In this document: one piece after another, positions 20,448 to 28,250 of the stretch
Layout of the letters: each line of letters starts with the position of its first letter
Position numbering within the stretch: the stretch's first letter is position 1
Virus record (IMG/VR): IMGVR_UViG_3300008453_000579
Span: 1-44,647 of that record
Origin: a virus
DNA length: 44,647 nt
Direction: 5' to 3' (one strand)
Notes under the pieces: model-generated
Told to the model about the DNA's origin: nothing
What the model saw: only the letters and a program-made list of their open reading frames with translations
Database searches by the model: none
Made by a program: the position numbers and the translations under genes

Positions 20448-22692
20448 AGGCGCTGGCGGCGTTGAGCTGGGGGGCTATTTGCTGGGCGTTGATATACTGT
20501 TGGCACACGGCGCGCGGGTCGGTGAGCTGTGCGGCGAGGTGGTCTTTTTTCACGTAGAGGCGCGGGCGCGCTCCGTCGATCTCGATAGTGGCGCGACCCT
20601 GTGGCAGCGCCGGGTGCAGAATGTAGCCGTTTTGTTCCATCAGCTCGCGGCGTCTGCTTTGTGGGATATGCTTGCGCATATGGTCGAGCAGCTGACTGAG
20701 CGCCTGGCTCGATACGAACCCGCCCCGGAACCCGTGCCGCCCTTCCTCGACGGCCTCCACGATCTCTTGTTCCACGCTGCCACGGCTGGCGCTGACCGCC
20801 TCTGCGTGGCTGCTAGTCTGCGGCGCGCGTGGAGCACCGGTGGCCGGGTTGAGTTCGTAGGGGATCGGGTAGGTCTCCAGGTAATCCGTGACGATCGCAT
20901 AGCCGCCAGACTTCGCCCAGTCATAGAGCGCCTTCATATACTCAGTGTCCATGCCGTCACGCTGTAGGTCGCTCGCTTGCTGCTGCGCCGTATAGAACAC
21001 GGCCAAACGGCGGTCGTTCTCGGTCTTGCGCAGCGCGTCCTTATGGTTGCTGTTAAGCATAAAGTTCGCGCAGATATCGCGGGTGACTTGCTTGGTGCCT
21101 TTGCCCTGAATGCCGAGACCGTCGCCGCCGGTGATCATCGGCTTTAATATCTCGAGCACTTCCATTTTCTCTGCTGGGACATATATATCCTCCACGCCGA
21201 CGAATATAACGCCTTCCAGCCAGTCGTTGAACTTGTTCGCGATGTCCTGGGCTTGCGGCATCATCGTATAGCGCCGGCCGATGGCCATACGCACGCAGCG
21301 GGTAAAGAAAGTCTTGCCGTTACCCTCCACGCCTTGGATCAGCGGGCACCACTGAAACTTAACGCCCTTGTGTTGCACGACGGCGGCCATGTAGGCCAGC
21401 AGTATATCGCGGTCGCGTTGATTGGGTAGCAGCAGCGACAAGTGGCGCAGGAATGGCGCGGCGTCGCCTTTGGCGCGCGGAACGTCGATCGGCTTGTACG
21501 TGTTGACCAGGCGCAGCCCGTCCTCCTGCACGATCTGCTGGAATGCAAGGTCGGGCCGGAATACGTCGCGGTCTGCCATTGGGTAGCGCACGACCTGCGA
21601 CTCGGTGAACGCCTGCCACGCATTGGTCGCCATTGTGCGGTTCGCTGCGTCCATGACGAACTGATAGCCGCCGTAACGCACGCGGAACTGCTCGGGCTTC
21701 TCCAGCTCCCCGTTCGGCGTCAGCACAGCGTGGCGGCTGGCGATATAGACACACCCGGCGAAATAGTTAACTTGCTGGCTCGGCACCATCATCTGCAGCC
21801 CTTCGCGGATCTCCGGTGCTGCCGCTGGCGGCGGTGGCTGTTCGATCGTAACGCCGGCACCCAGCACGCGCTGGCAACGCGCCACTGCGCCTAAAATGGT
21901 GCGCTCGCGGTAGTCGTCGCGCTCCCATTTGTCACGCATCAGGCCAGACTGGCGGAATAGCCTATCCATGCGCTCGCAATCTTTGCCGGTCCAAAATGCT
22001 AAATGTTGGCATAGCTTGGCGTCGTCCCGCGAGGCGTCGCCGGTACCTTGGCCAGCCCATAGCGCGTGCAGTGACGCGTCGCCCCCGAACGCATTGGCTG
22101 CGCTGTTGCTGCCGAGCATCCGGTCGATCAGCTCTTGGTCGTCGGTCGGGCCGCTCCACTCTGCCACTGGTTCGTTAGTCCACTCGGCTGCATCTGCTGC
22201 AGCGTCTGGCGTAAAGTGCTGGGCGATCAGGCCAAGCAGCGCCGCGCTGTGGTCGGTGTCCGGGTTGCCGGTGCTGTCTTGCCACGTGAGCGCGACAAAG
22301 CGGCGCGCGCTGTATAACTCCAGCACCACAGAGGCCGAGACGGGGCGAGTACGGTGTGGCGGCAGTGGGCAGCTATAGCGGCCAATGATATGCCAGCCGG
22401 TGCCGCTTGTGCTGCGCTCGACGAATGCACCCGGGAACCGTGCGAGCAGATCGGCCAGCAAGTCCTCGTTATCCAAGTCGATAAAAAAGTACGGATCTTG
22501 TTCAGTGAACACGAAGCCGATGCCGAAGCCCAGCGCGCCGGCCAGCGAGTGCGCGGTGGCGTAGTCCAGCCAGTTTGCCGGGTCTTGCCCGTCGACTGGC
22601 TCGCCCAGCGCATTACACGTGATCTTCTTGAGCTTGCCGGGCTTGGTGTCCGGCGTGGTGAAATATAGGACAAATTGCTTGTTATTATACAT
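20446..22692 (-). CDS. Primase-polymerase/helicase (NrS-1-like, SF3-type helicase)
   Basis: A 748-residue replication enzyme. The N-terminal archaeo-eukaryotic-type primase/polymerase domain has the metal-binding F-F-I-D-L-D-N (D72, D74) and S-T-S-G-T-G-W-H (94-101), as in NrS-1-like prim-pols. A helical segment R-L-F-R-Q-S-G-L-M-R-D-K-W (near residues 240-260) is a hallmark of that group. The C-terminal half has a P-loop G-V-E-G-N-G-K-T (about 454) and downstream V-F-V-G-V-E-D-I-Y and N-F-M-L-N-S-N-H, typical of SF3/DUF5906 helicases. It probably primes and unwinds DNA. The phage also carries a family A polymerase, so this enzyme is likely the primase. Confidence 0.9.
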   Translation of the reverse strand: MYNNKQFVLYFTTPDTKPGKLKKITCNALGEPVDGQDPANWLDYATAHSLAGALGFGIGFVFTEQDPYFFIDLDNEDLLADLLARFPGAFVERSTSGTGWHIIGRYSCPLPPHRTRPVSASVVLELYSARRFVALTWQDSTGNPDTDHSAALLGLIAQHFTPDAAADAAEWTNEPVAEWSGPTDDQELIDRMLGSNSAANAFGGDASLHALWAGQGTGDASRDDAKLCQHLAFWTGKDCERMDRLFRQSGLMRDKWERDDYRERTILGAVARCQRVLGAGVTIEQPPPPAAAPEIREGLQMMVPSQQVNYFAGCVYIASRHAVLTPNGELEKPEQFRVRYGGYQFVMDAANRTMATNAWQAFTESQVVRYPMADRDVFRPDLAFQQIVQEDGLRLVNTYKPIDVPRAKGDAAPFLRHLSLLLPNQRDRDILLAYMAAVVQHKGVKFQWCPLIQGVEGNGKTFFTRCVRMAIGRRYTMMPQAQDIANKFNDWLEGVIFVGVEDIYVPAEKMEVLEILKPMITGGDGLGIQGKGTKQVTRDICANFMLNSNHKDALRKTENDRRLAVFYTAQQQASDLQRDGMDTEYMKALYDWAKSGGYAIVTDYLETYPIPYELNPATGAPRAPQTSSHAEAVSASRGSVEQEIVEAVEEGRHGFRGGFVSSQALSQLLDHMRKHIPQSRRRELMEQNGYILHPALPQGRATIEIDGARPRLYVKKDHLAAQLTDPRAVCQQYINAQQIAPQLNAASA

Positions 22693-22987
22693 TTTGCTGC
22701 GCCATCCATTCAGTTGCGCGGGCTGCCACGTGTGGCGGCACCTCGGCGCGCATTGTTAGCCCCTGAGCGACCACGGGCAGCACGCCCCGCTTGATCGCCT
22801 CGGCCAAAATAGTGCGCCGCATCTCATTGACCGATCCGAAGTAGTGGGACACGAGCGCCACTGAGCAGGGCACCAGCGCTGCAATATCGCGCCGGCGCAC
22901 TGTCTGATAGCCCTTATCGGTCGCCGCGACGAGCGCGGCGGCGATTAGCTGGTCCTGTCGGTCGGCTGGGATTAGCCTTTTTCTCAT
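22685..22987 (-). CDS. TetR-type mini-regulator (HTH domain only), 100 aa
   Basis: A 100-residue protein that matches only the N-terminal DNA-binding part of TetR regulators: Q-L-I-A-A-A-L-V-A-A-T-D-K-G-Y, then V-R-R-R-D-I-A-A-L-V-P-C-S-V-A-L-V-S-H-Y-F-G-S. The usual ligand-binding domain (about 120 residues more) is missing. A basic/helical tail follows. It overlaps the methyltransferase gene and the primase gene by a few bases. It may regulate phage promoters, for example the palindromic operators at 20.4 kb. Confidence 0.82.
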   Translation of the reverse strand: MRKRLIPADRQDQLIAAALVAATDKGYQTVRRRDIAALVPCSVALVSHYFGSVNEMRRTILAEAIKRGVLPVVAQGLTMRAEVPPHVAARATEWMAQQNV

Positions 22988-23523
22988 TTGTCGGTGCTCT
23001 GGTTGTTGACTCTAAGGTCAATATAATCCACGAGCGGGCGGGGGTCAACCCTCTTTCCGTGGAACACGACAAGCCAGACCGGGAACTTTGGCCCCTGTGG
23101 CTTTCCGGCCGCATCGACAAAGCGGCTGCCATCAGGTCGCAGAAAATTAAGACGGAACGGCATGTGATACACGGCAGCCGCAAGCCGCCACGCCTCCCGG
23201 CAAAATAGGGTCTCTGGTTTATCTGGGATCAGCATCACGGTGCGGTTGCCCAGCTCGGCCTCTGCGGCCGCTTTGTAAATCCACGGCAAAATATTGCTAT
23301 ATGGTGGGTTGCACCAGTTATTAGGCATCCAAGGCATTTGCAGCGAATCAATGCCCATCTCTTGCAGCGAGTAGTACAGACCGCACTTAGATGTGGCGGC
23401 ATTGGCGCAGACGTCCAGATCGAACGGTGCGCCCTGCCACGCTTCCACCGCACGCACAAACCACCAAGGCGTCTGCGCGCGGTCCTTTCCGTCTTCTGGC
23501 GTCGTTGAGTTGTTCAAGTCCAT
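22984..23523 (-). CDS. Phage adenine DNA methyltransferase (Dam-type, PF05869)
   Basis: A 179-residue methyltransferase of the phage N6-adenine type. The catalytic motif IV is W-C-N-P-P-Y-S (N72-Y75). The N-terminal T-P-W-W-F-V-R-A-V-E and F-D-L-D-V-C-A-N-A segments are characteristic, and G-P-K-F-P-V-W-L-V-V-F lies near the C-terminus. It would transfer a methyl group to adenine in phage DNA, protecting against restriction or marking new strands. It lies in the early operon between a 59-residue gene and the TetR-type gene, overlapping both. Recognition sequence is not deducible from the protein alone. Confidence 0.9.
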   Translation of the reverse strand: MDLNNSTTPEDGKDRAQTPWWFVRAVEAWQGAPFDLDVCANAATSKCGLYYSLQEMGIDSLQMPWMPNNWCNPPYSNILPWIYKAAAEAELGNRTVMLIPDKPETLFCREAWRLAAAVYHMPFRLNFLRPDGSRFVDAAGKPQGPKFPVWLVVFHGKRVDPRPLVDYIDLRVNNQSTDK

Positions 23524-23702
23524 CAGCGCAGCCTCACTGTACTAAAAGCCAGCCCCAGCTCGGGGTAGGCGATGCAAACCGCGCTTGCCCGCGCGGGTTC
23601 GCCGAACGTGTCGCGCACGTCGGCCAGGTTGTCCGCCGGGTATTCTTCGCTATCGCTCAGGGCGAGCAGCGTGGCGGGGTCGTAGGGTGTCATGTAGATC
23701 AT
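23523..23702 (-). CDS. Hypothetical 59-aa protein
   Basis: A short gene bridging two longer ones: its ATG 23702 overlaps the upstream TGA (ATGA) and its TGA overlaps the methyltransferase ATG (TGATG). The protein begins M-I-Y-M-T-P-Y-D-P-A-T-L-L-A-L, has an acidic middle (S-D-S-E-E-Y-P-A-D-N) and ends V-R-L-R. Its compact, acidic start suggests a small soluble protein, possibly a partner of the methyltransferase. No family recognised. Confidence 0.58.
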   Translation of the reverse strand: MIYMTPYDPATLLALSDSEEYPADNLADVRDTFGEPARASAVCIAYPELGLAFSTVRLR

Positions 23703-24145
23703 GATGCACCGCCAGACAAGAGTCGGTTGGCGTATTGGCCGGCCGCGTATCTTGAAGCCTGTTCAATTCGATACTGAAAAACATCTACTGTTGCGGAAGT
23801 ACCCGTGGCCGGCGGTAAAGGTGGGTCAAGGATTAGCGCGGCTTTGAATCCGTTGTAATATCCGGTCTCCCCAGCATCAGATCGCACCTGCGCGAGACAG
23901 GCGGCTGGCATTGATAGCAAGTGCTCCATCTCATTAATTTGTTCAGTCGTTATCAAATAGCCACTATGCTCTCCGTCATCAAATACCATGTCGGCGTTTG
24001 TCAGGTCGCTGTGCAGCTTGCTCAACTCGCCCAGCTGCGCCACAAGTGCCCGATAATCGTCACGTGTAACCACGCGCCCGTCGATCATCATTGCATCAGC
24101 GGCCTCGATTTGCCCGAGCTGCGCGGGTGTGTCTCCAATAATCAT
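23699..24145 (-). CDS. P-A-x-C-L-A-Q family protein (paralog B), 148 aa
   Basis: One of three related proteins in this operon. The C-terminal part has P-A-A-C-L-A-Q-V-R-S-D-A-G-E-T-G-Y, then a spacer and A-N-R-L-L-S-G-G. The same pattern occurs in the 188-residue and 120-residue proteins upstream. The N-terminal part is helical with a D-D-Y-R-A-L-V-A-Q-L-G-E-L coiled-coil-like stretch. A 22-base DNA stretch around the motif is identical to paralog A (23883-23904 versus 27011-27032), indicating duplication. Function unknown; overlaps both neighbours. Confidence 0.68.
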   Translation of the reverse strand: MIIGDTPAQLGQIEAADAMMIDGRVVTRDDYRALVAQLGELSKLHSDLTNADMVFDDGEHSGYLITTEQINEMEHLLSMPAACLAQVRSDAGETGYYNGFKAALILDPPLPPATGTSATVDVFQYRIEQASRYAAGQYANRLLSGGAS

Positions 24146-24621
24146 TTGATGTCGTCTCCATTATAAAATTGAAATAGTCCGCCGCGACTGAGCACCAGCT
24201 CGCCGAATGCCAGCTGCGCTTGCTCGTGCGGTGTGGCAGTGTATCGCCAGCCTTGCTCCTTGCACTCGGTCGCAGAGAACTGGCCGATCGTGGTGCCTAA
24301 GTGCTCCGGCCCGATCAGCACGGGCACGATCTCGATAAGGTCGCTGCTCTTGATGCGCTGATTTAGTTCCTTGCTGTCGTTGCACAGCCCGTAACGCACC
24401 ATAGCGCCCCGGTCGTCCCGATACGCGCCCACGTTGTTGCGCCACGACAAGCCGCCACACCGGGCAAGCTGCAGCCGGCGCTGCTGTTGCACCCACGCCT
24501 CGCTGCGGGGCTGGGTGAGTTGGTCGGGCGGGTTGGCGTCACGTGCGCCCAGCATCTGCAGCAGCTCATTGACCGCAGCAAGTGGCACCCCATGGCGCGC
24601 TGCCCATTGATAGATCACCAT
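24142..24621 (-). CDS. VRR-NUC-type nuclease / junction resolvase-like protein, 159 aa
   Basis: I chose ATG 24621 because GGAGG lies four bases upstream; longer versions overlap the preceding small gene. The protein has an N-terminal helical region, then the nuclease-like pattern S-W-R-N-N-V-G-A, R-Y-G-L, K-S-S-D-L-I-E-I-V-P-V, S-A-T-E-C-K and Q-A-Q-L-A-F with a final G-G. This matches PD-(D/E)xK VRR-NUC folds, with D and E-x-K as metal ligands. Such phage enzymes cut branched DNA during replication or packaging. The gene overlaps paralog B downstream by four bases. Confidence 0.78.
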   Translation of the reverse strand: MVIYQWAARHGVPLAAVNELLQMLGARDANPPDQLTQPRSEAWVQQQRRLQLARCGGLSWRNNVGAYRDDRGAMVRYGLCNDSKELNQRIKSSDLIEIVPVLIGPEHLGTTIGQFSATECKEQGWRYTATPHEQAQLAFGELVLSRGGLFQFYNGDDIK

Positions 24622-24740
24622 ACTACCTCCGCGCGACCGTTGCGCACTCTGATAGTCACTGCCACATCTGGGCCGAACAGCGCGACACGTATCCAGCGTG
24701 ATTGCTTGCTGCGTGTGCGGCGACGGGTAAAGCGGATCAC
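24615..24740 (-). CDS. Small basic protein, 41 aa
   Basis: A micro-gene whose GTG 24740 overlaps the upstream TGA (GTGA) and whose stop falls just inside the nuclease gene. The product starts M-I-R-F-T-R-R-R-T-R-S-K and ends with alternating strands (V-A-V-T-I-R-V-R-N-G-R-A-E-V). It is strongly basic, so nucleic acid binding is possible. The overlapping junctions at both ends are the main support. Confidence 0.5.
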   Translation of the reverse strand: MIRFTRRRTRSKQSRWIRVALFGPDVAVTIRVRNGRAEVVW

Positions 24741-25099
24741 GATGCGCCCCCGGCCCTGATGCGCTCGGCGTGGTCCAACGACTCATCCAAACTGTGGTTA
24801 TCCGCACCAACACGACCGGCCTGATACCCAGCGCCATACCCGTCATCAAAAGACTTGCGCGCCACTTCAGCGTCGTGCTGCGCGAGGCATGTGGCTGGTG
24901 TTGCTGCCATAACACCAGCTAACACATTCCAGAGCCTGCGATCTTCCCGCGCTTCCTTTTCAGTGCGCGGCTCAGGCGTGTCTTGAATTGCTTTAACTGC
25001 GCGTTGCAATGCTGCTAGCTGCGCGACCAGTGCGTCGATCTGCTCTTGCACCTTGCGCTTGTCGCACGTAGTGCCGCAGCACATTTTAAACTCGTCCAT
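24737..25099 (-). CDS. P-A-x-C-L-A-Q family protein (paralog C), 120 aa
   Basis: Start ATG 25099 is seven bases after GGGAG; ATG 25102 is an alternative. The N-terminus has a Cys group (C-C-G-T-T-C), followed by a coiled coil (Q-I-D-A-L-V-A-Q-L-A-A-L-Q). The C-terminal part has P-A-T-C-L-A-Q-H-D-A-E, a G-Y-G-A-G-Y-Q-A-G-R segment and a final A-E-R-I-R-A-G-G. The order Cys motif, coiled coil, P-A-x-C-L-A-Q, G-G end is shared with paralog A. Its role is unknown. Confidence 0.65.
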   Translation of the reverse strand: MDEFKMCCGTTCDKRKVQEQIDALVAQLAALQRAVKAIQDTPEPRTEKEAREDRRLWNVLAGVMAATPATCLAQHDAEVARKSFDDGYGAGYQAGRVGADNHSLDESLDHAERIRAGGAS

Positions 25100-25214
25100 C
25101 ATATAGCTCCCATTCGTTAGCAGGTAATAGCCGCCCGAGCGCATCAACCCAGTTGTGGCGGCTCCATTCTTTGACGCGGCGCAGCTCGCCGGTCGTATTG
25201 TTGCGTGCTGTCAC
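25086..25214 (-). CDS. Small 42-aa protein
   Basis: A micro-gene directly after the helicase: GTG 25214 overlaps the helicase TGA, and its TAA falls just inside paralog C. The product is charged (G-E-L-R-R-V-K-E-W-S-R-H-N-W-V-D-A-L-G-R-L-L). The tight overlap with the helicase suggests co-expression, perhaps a small accessory protein. Function unknown. Confidence 0.52.
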   Translation of the reverse strand: MTARNNTTGELRRVKEWSRHNWVDALGRLLPANEWELYDGRV

Positions 25215-26878
25215 TTCATCATCTCCATTGCTATGTCCTCGGCCAGTCGCGCGGTAATAGCGGCCAGCCCCTCGTTGTCCTGCGCGCGGGCGGTCAGTAC
25301 GTCCATGCCGTGCAGCAGATAAAAGCGCCGGTAAGCCTCCGGCAGTTGCAGCCCGCGTGACAGCTGCATACCGCCCCACAAGTCTGCGATTTGTTCGTAT
25401 TGCTCCAGTTGCAGCCGGCGCGCCTCGTACTTCGCGGCGTACTTGCGCACGGCGCCCGACACGTACTGCTTGGGCATAGTGCCCATTAGCAGCTCGCGCT
25501 CGTATTGTTCCGGGGTGCGATCTGCGGCCAGTATTTGTTCGCGCAGCTCGTTCAGCAGCTCGACGGACAGCTCGGTCATATCGCCCAGCAGCCGCTTGAT
25601 GTCCTTGCGGTCCTCGTCGGTTGGCTCGTCAATGTGGCCGCAATACGGGCACGCTTTGTAAAACGCCTCAAAAGGCTGGCTGCAGCCCTTGCAGATCCGC
25701 ATCGGGTCCGTATCGGTCGCGCCGCGCTTTTTGCGGTCCACGGCGTCCAGCGTCCACTGCCACGGTCTCATATCTGGCGGAATATGGCGCGCGACGTTCC
25801 CCACGTGGTCAATGATGATCGCGTGTGTCTTGCCGTCCAATATGCGCAGCGCCCGGCCGAATTGTTGGCTGAATAGCGAATAAGACTCAGTGGGGCGGTC
25901 CATGATCACCACTTCCACAGCGGGCACGTCGAACCCCTCGCCGAATAGGTCGACGTTGACCAGGATAGTGATCTGGCCGAGGCGGAACTGGTTGATCAGC
26001 GAGCTGCGCAGCGCGTCGGGTGTCTTGGCGCTGACCACCTCGGCCCGCACCCCGCTGTCGCTGAACGACTTGGCTATTTGCGCGGCGGCCTCTACGTCCA
26101 CGGCGAAGCATATGCCGCGCTTGCCTGATGCGTACTTGAGGTACGACGGGACGATATCGCCCATATGACCCGCCACGGCTTCTTTGGCTGCGCCGGGTTT
26201 ATAGTCGCCGGTTGTGGCACTAATGGCGATCTCTAAGGCTGCGCGGTCAAAGCCTGGCGGGCAAAATACCTTATAGGGCGTTAAGTAATTGTTCTTAATT
26301 AGCCACGCCATGCTCGGCCCTTCGGCCATGCGGTGGAATAGGCCATCAGCGTGCGCGCCCAACCCCGCACCATCAGCCCGGCACGGTGTGGCAGTCACGC
26401 CGAGCAGCTTGGCCTGCGGGAACATCAGCGCGGCGCGGCCCCACTTGTTGCTCTTGAGCATGTGGTGCGCTTCGTCCTGCAGCACCAGTGTGACGCTATC
26501 CGCCCAGCGCTTATATTTCACCATGCCGGTTTTGCTGACGAGCGTGTCCACGGACACCACGCCCGCGAGCGCGTTGGAGTCATACAAACTGTGGCCGTGG
26601 TCACGCTGGCACTCGCTAATAATTTGCCGAATGACCGGCTCTGGCGCGATGATCCGATGGCGCACACCGGCCTGATTGAGCGCTTTAGCTATTTGCCCGA
26701 CCAGCTCAGAGCGGTGCGCAATGACCGCAGCCGCGCCCAGATTGCGATGCACAATATCCGCCATGATCACGGTCTTGCCGCCACCGGTTGGCAGGACGGC
26801 CAGCACGTTGCAGCCGGGTCGGAGATGCGCGAGCACCTCGTCGCGCAGTGCTTCCTGGTAGGGGCGGAGTGAGATCAT
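25211..26878 (-). CDS. SF2 DNA helicase (DEAH type) with zinc ribbon
   Basis: A 555-residue helicase. Motif I is L-P-T-G-G-G-K-T (30-36), motif II D-E-A-H (135-138). The later G-V-T-A-T-P-C-R-A-D and Q-Q-F-G-R-A-L-R segments match motifs III and VI. A zinc-ribbon, C-K-G-C with C-P-Y-C-G, lies at about residues 396-416. The C-terminal region is helical. It resembles phage and plasmid DEAD/DEAH helicases of the RecQ/UvrB-like SF2 class that act in DNA replication or recombination. It overlaps the start of the small gene downstream and the 188-residue gene upstream. Confidence 0.9.
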   Translation of the reverse strand: MISLRPYQEALRDEVLAHLRPGCNVLAVLPTGGGKTVIMADIVHRNLGAAAVIAHRSELVGQIAKALNQAGVRHRIIAPEPVIRQIISECQRDHGHSLYDSNALAGVVSVDTLVSKTGMVKYKRWADSVTLVLQDEAHHMLKSNKWGRAALMFPQAKLLGVTATPCRADGAGLGAHADGLFHRMAEGPSMAWLIKNNYLTPYKVFCPPGFDRAALEIAISATTGDYKPGAAKEAVAGHMGDIVPSYLKYASGKRGICFAVDVEAAAQIAKSFSDSGVRAEVVSAKTPDALRSSLINQFRLGQITILVNVDLFGEGFDVPAVEVVIMDRPTESYSLFSQQFGRALRILDGKTHAIIIDHVGNVARHIPPDMRPWQWTLDAVDRKKRGATDTDPMRICKGCSQPFEAFYKACPYCGHIDEPTDEDRKDIKRLLGDMTELSVELLNELREQILAADRTPEQYERELLMGTMPKQYVSGAVRKYAAKYEARRLQLEQYEQIADLWGGMQLSRGLQLPEAYRRFYLLHGMDVLTARAQDNEGLAAITARLAEDIAMEMMK

Positions 26879-27441
26879 TTGCCGCCCTTAAGGATGCGCT
26901 TGGCGTATTCATCGGCGTGGAATTTGTAAGCTCCGGTATTGGCTCCGTCTGACACTAAATCTATAATCAACTCGCATCCAGCCACGTAGCCCGCCCGCCC
27001 AGCCTCAGCCCGCACCTGCGCGAGACAGGCGGATGGTGTTGTCTTAAATGCCGCTTCAAATAACGGGTTCAAGTCTCCGCGCGTCCGGTTGAAATGGTGA
27101 ATGCCTTTCTTCATTGCCTCAACCTGTGAGGTCAGCGCTTTATTGTTATCAACCACGATACTAGCCTCCAGCAGCGCCCATTTTGCGCGCACCTCGCCGT
27201 CGCTGGCGTCGATACTGAAAATCTCATACAGCCGGTTAAGCGTGGCTGCGTGCTGCTCTCTGGCTTCATCTAACTGCGCGGCCAGTGCGTCGCGCTCTGC
27301 TGCCACAGAGGCCAGCTCGTTGCGCAATTGATCGTTTTCCGCGGCGTTGAACTCTGCGCGGTCGTGCTCGCAGTTGGCGCAGCGGCTGCGGGGGCTTAAT
27401 ACTTCTGATCGTGTGCCGCATTGATAGCAGTGTATGGTCAT
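26875..27441 (-). CDS. P-S-A-C-L-A-Q family protein (paralog A) with zinc ribbon, 188 aa
   Basis: First gene of the early minus operon; start ATG 27441 follows GGAG seven bases upstream. An N-terminal zinc-ribbon (C-Y-Q-C-G, then C-A-N-C) is followed by a long coiled coil (E-N-D-Q-L-R-N-E-L-A-S-V-A-A-E-R) and a C-terminal P-S-A-C-L-A-Q-V-R-A-E-A-G-R-A-G-Y domain ending R-I-L-K-G-G-K. It shares the C-terminal module with the proteins at 23699-24145 and 24737-25099. As the promoter-proximal gene it is expected early in infection. Role unknown. Confidence 0.7.
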   Translation of the reverse strand: MTIHCYQCGTRSEVLSPRSRCANCEHDRAEFNAAENDQLRNELASVAAERDALAAQLDEAREQHAATLNRLYEIFSIDASDGEVRAKWALLEASIVVDNNKALTSQVEAMKKGIHHFNRTRGDLNPLFEAAFKTTPSACLAQVRAEAGRAGYVAGCELIIDLVSDGANTGAYKFHADEYAKRILKGGK

Positions 27442-27472
27442 GCTGTTTCTCCAAAATATTTGTTGTTCGCTA

Positions 27473-27501
27473 TTGACTGTAGAGATAATAAGACCTAATT
27501 T
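27473..27501 (+). promoter_or_regulatory. Plus-strand early promoter
   Basis: TTGACT (27473-27478), 17-base spacer, TAATTT (27496-27501), ahead of the 233-residue gene. It is overlapped by a divergent minus promoter. Confidence 0.5.
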
Positions 27502-27513
27502 ATCACTGCGCAA
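27485..27513 (-). promoter_or_regulatory. Minus-strand early promoter
   Basis: Minus strand TTGCGC (27513-27508), 17-base spacer, TATTAT (27490-27485), ahead of the helicase operon. The -35 hexamer is the same as at 10.19 kb and 16.08 kb. Confidence 0.52.
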
Positions 27514-27546
27514 GACGCACAAACAAATTTAAATCGGAGTTTACAT

Positions 27547-28248
27547 ATGTCCATCACGATCACGATCAGCGGCGAAAATGCCGCAGAAGTACAATCCAAG
27601 CTGCGCGACGCGGCTGCTACTTTTAGCGCTGCACGCACTTTAGAAGTCGCCACGCCTGTAGCGGCACCTGCTGCACCTGCTGCACCCGCCGCCCCGGTAG
27701 AAGATGAAGGCGAAGGCGAAGCGGTCGACGTTAACAGCCCAGACGCTCGCGGCTATACGTGGGACGCTCGCATCCACAGCAGCAATCAGAAACGCGTCGC
27801 CAAGACCAACACGTGGCAGCTGCGCCGCAATGTCGACCCGAAACTGGTCGCGCAGGTAGAAGCCGAGCAGGACGCGCTGCGCGCACCGGTTGCGGCTGTT
27901 GCACCGGTTGCGGCTGTTGCTGCACCGGTTGCGGCTGCAGTAGTACCACCGCCGCCACCAGCTGCCGAACCGACCGCCGAGGAGTTAGCGGCCGCGTTTG
28001 CTGCAGATGCTGCCGCCGTTCCGCCACCGCCACCAGCTGCACCGGCGACACCAGAAGTTAGCACCGCCGACTTGTTCAAGCAGGCAATGGTGCGCGTCGG
28101 TACCGCGAAGCAAGCCAACAAGATCACGCCGCAAGAAGCACAGGCCGCAGCTATTGCAGCAGGCGCTCCGATGGGCCTGCCAGGCTTAGCCAGTAACCAC
28201 GCCGCCGCGCTTGCTTTCATTGCGTGGCTCGACGGTAAAGGTCTGTAA
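27547..28248 (+). CDS. Ala/Pro-rich replication-block protein, 233 aa
   Basis: First gene of the plus-strand replication block. An N-terminal segment (S-I-T-I-T-I-S-G-E-N-A-A-E-V) precedes a conserved-looking core W-D-A-R-I-H-S-S-N-Q-K-R. Long A-P-V-A-A-V and P-P-P-P-P-A-A repeats follow, then a helical C-terminal region (F-K-Q-A-M-V-R-V-G). The Ala/Pro repeats look like flexible linkers. Its partner genes are a DUF2800 nuclease and DUF2815 SSB, an order seen in several phages, so a replication accessory role is likely. The exact function is unknown. Confidence 0.72.
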   Translation: MSITITISGENAAEVQSKLRDAAATFSAARTLEVATPVAAPAAPAAPAAPVEDEGEGEAVDVNSPDARGYTWDARIHSSNQKRVAKTNTWQLRRNVDPKLVAQVEAEQDALRAPVAAVAPVAAVAAPVAAAVVPPPPPAAEPTAEELAAAFAADAAAVPPPPPAAPATPEVSTADLFKQAMVRVGTAKQANKITPQEAQAAAIAAGAPMGLPGLASNHAAALAFIAWLDGKGL

Positions 28249-28250
28249 CT

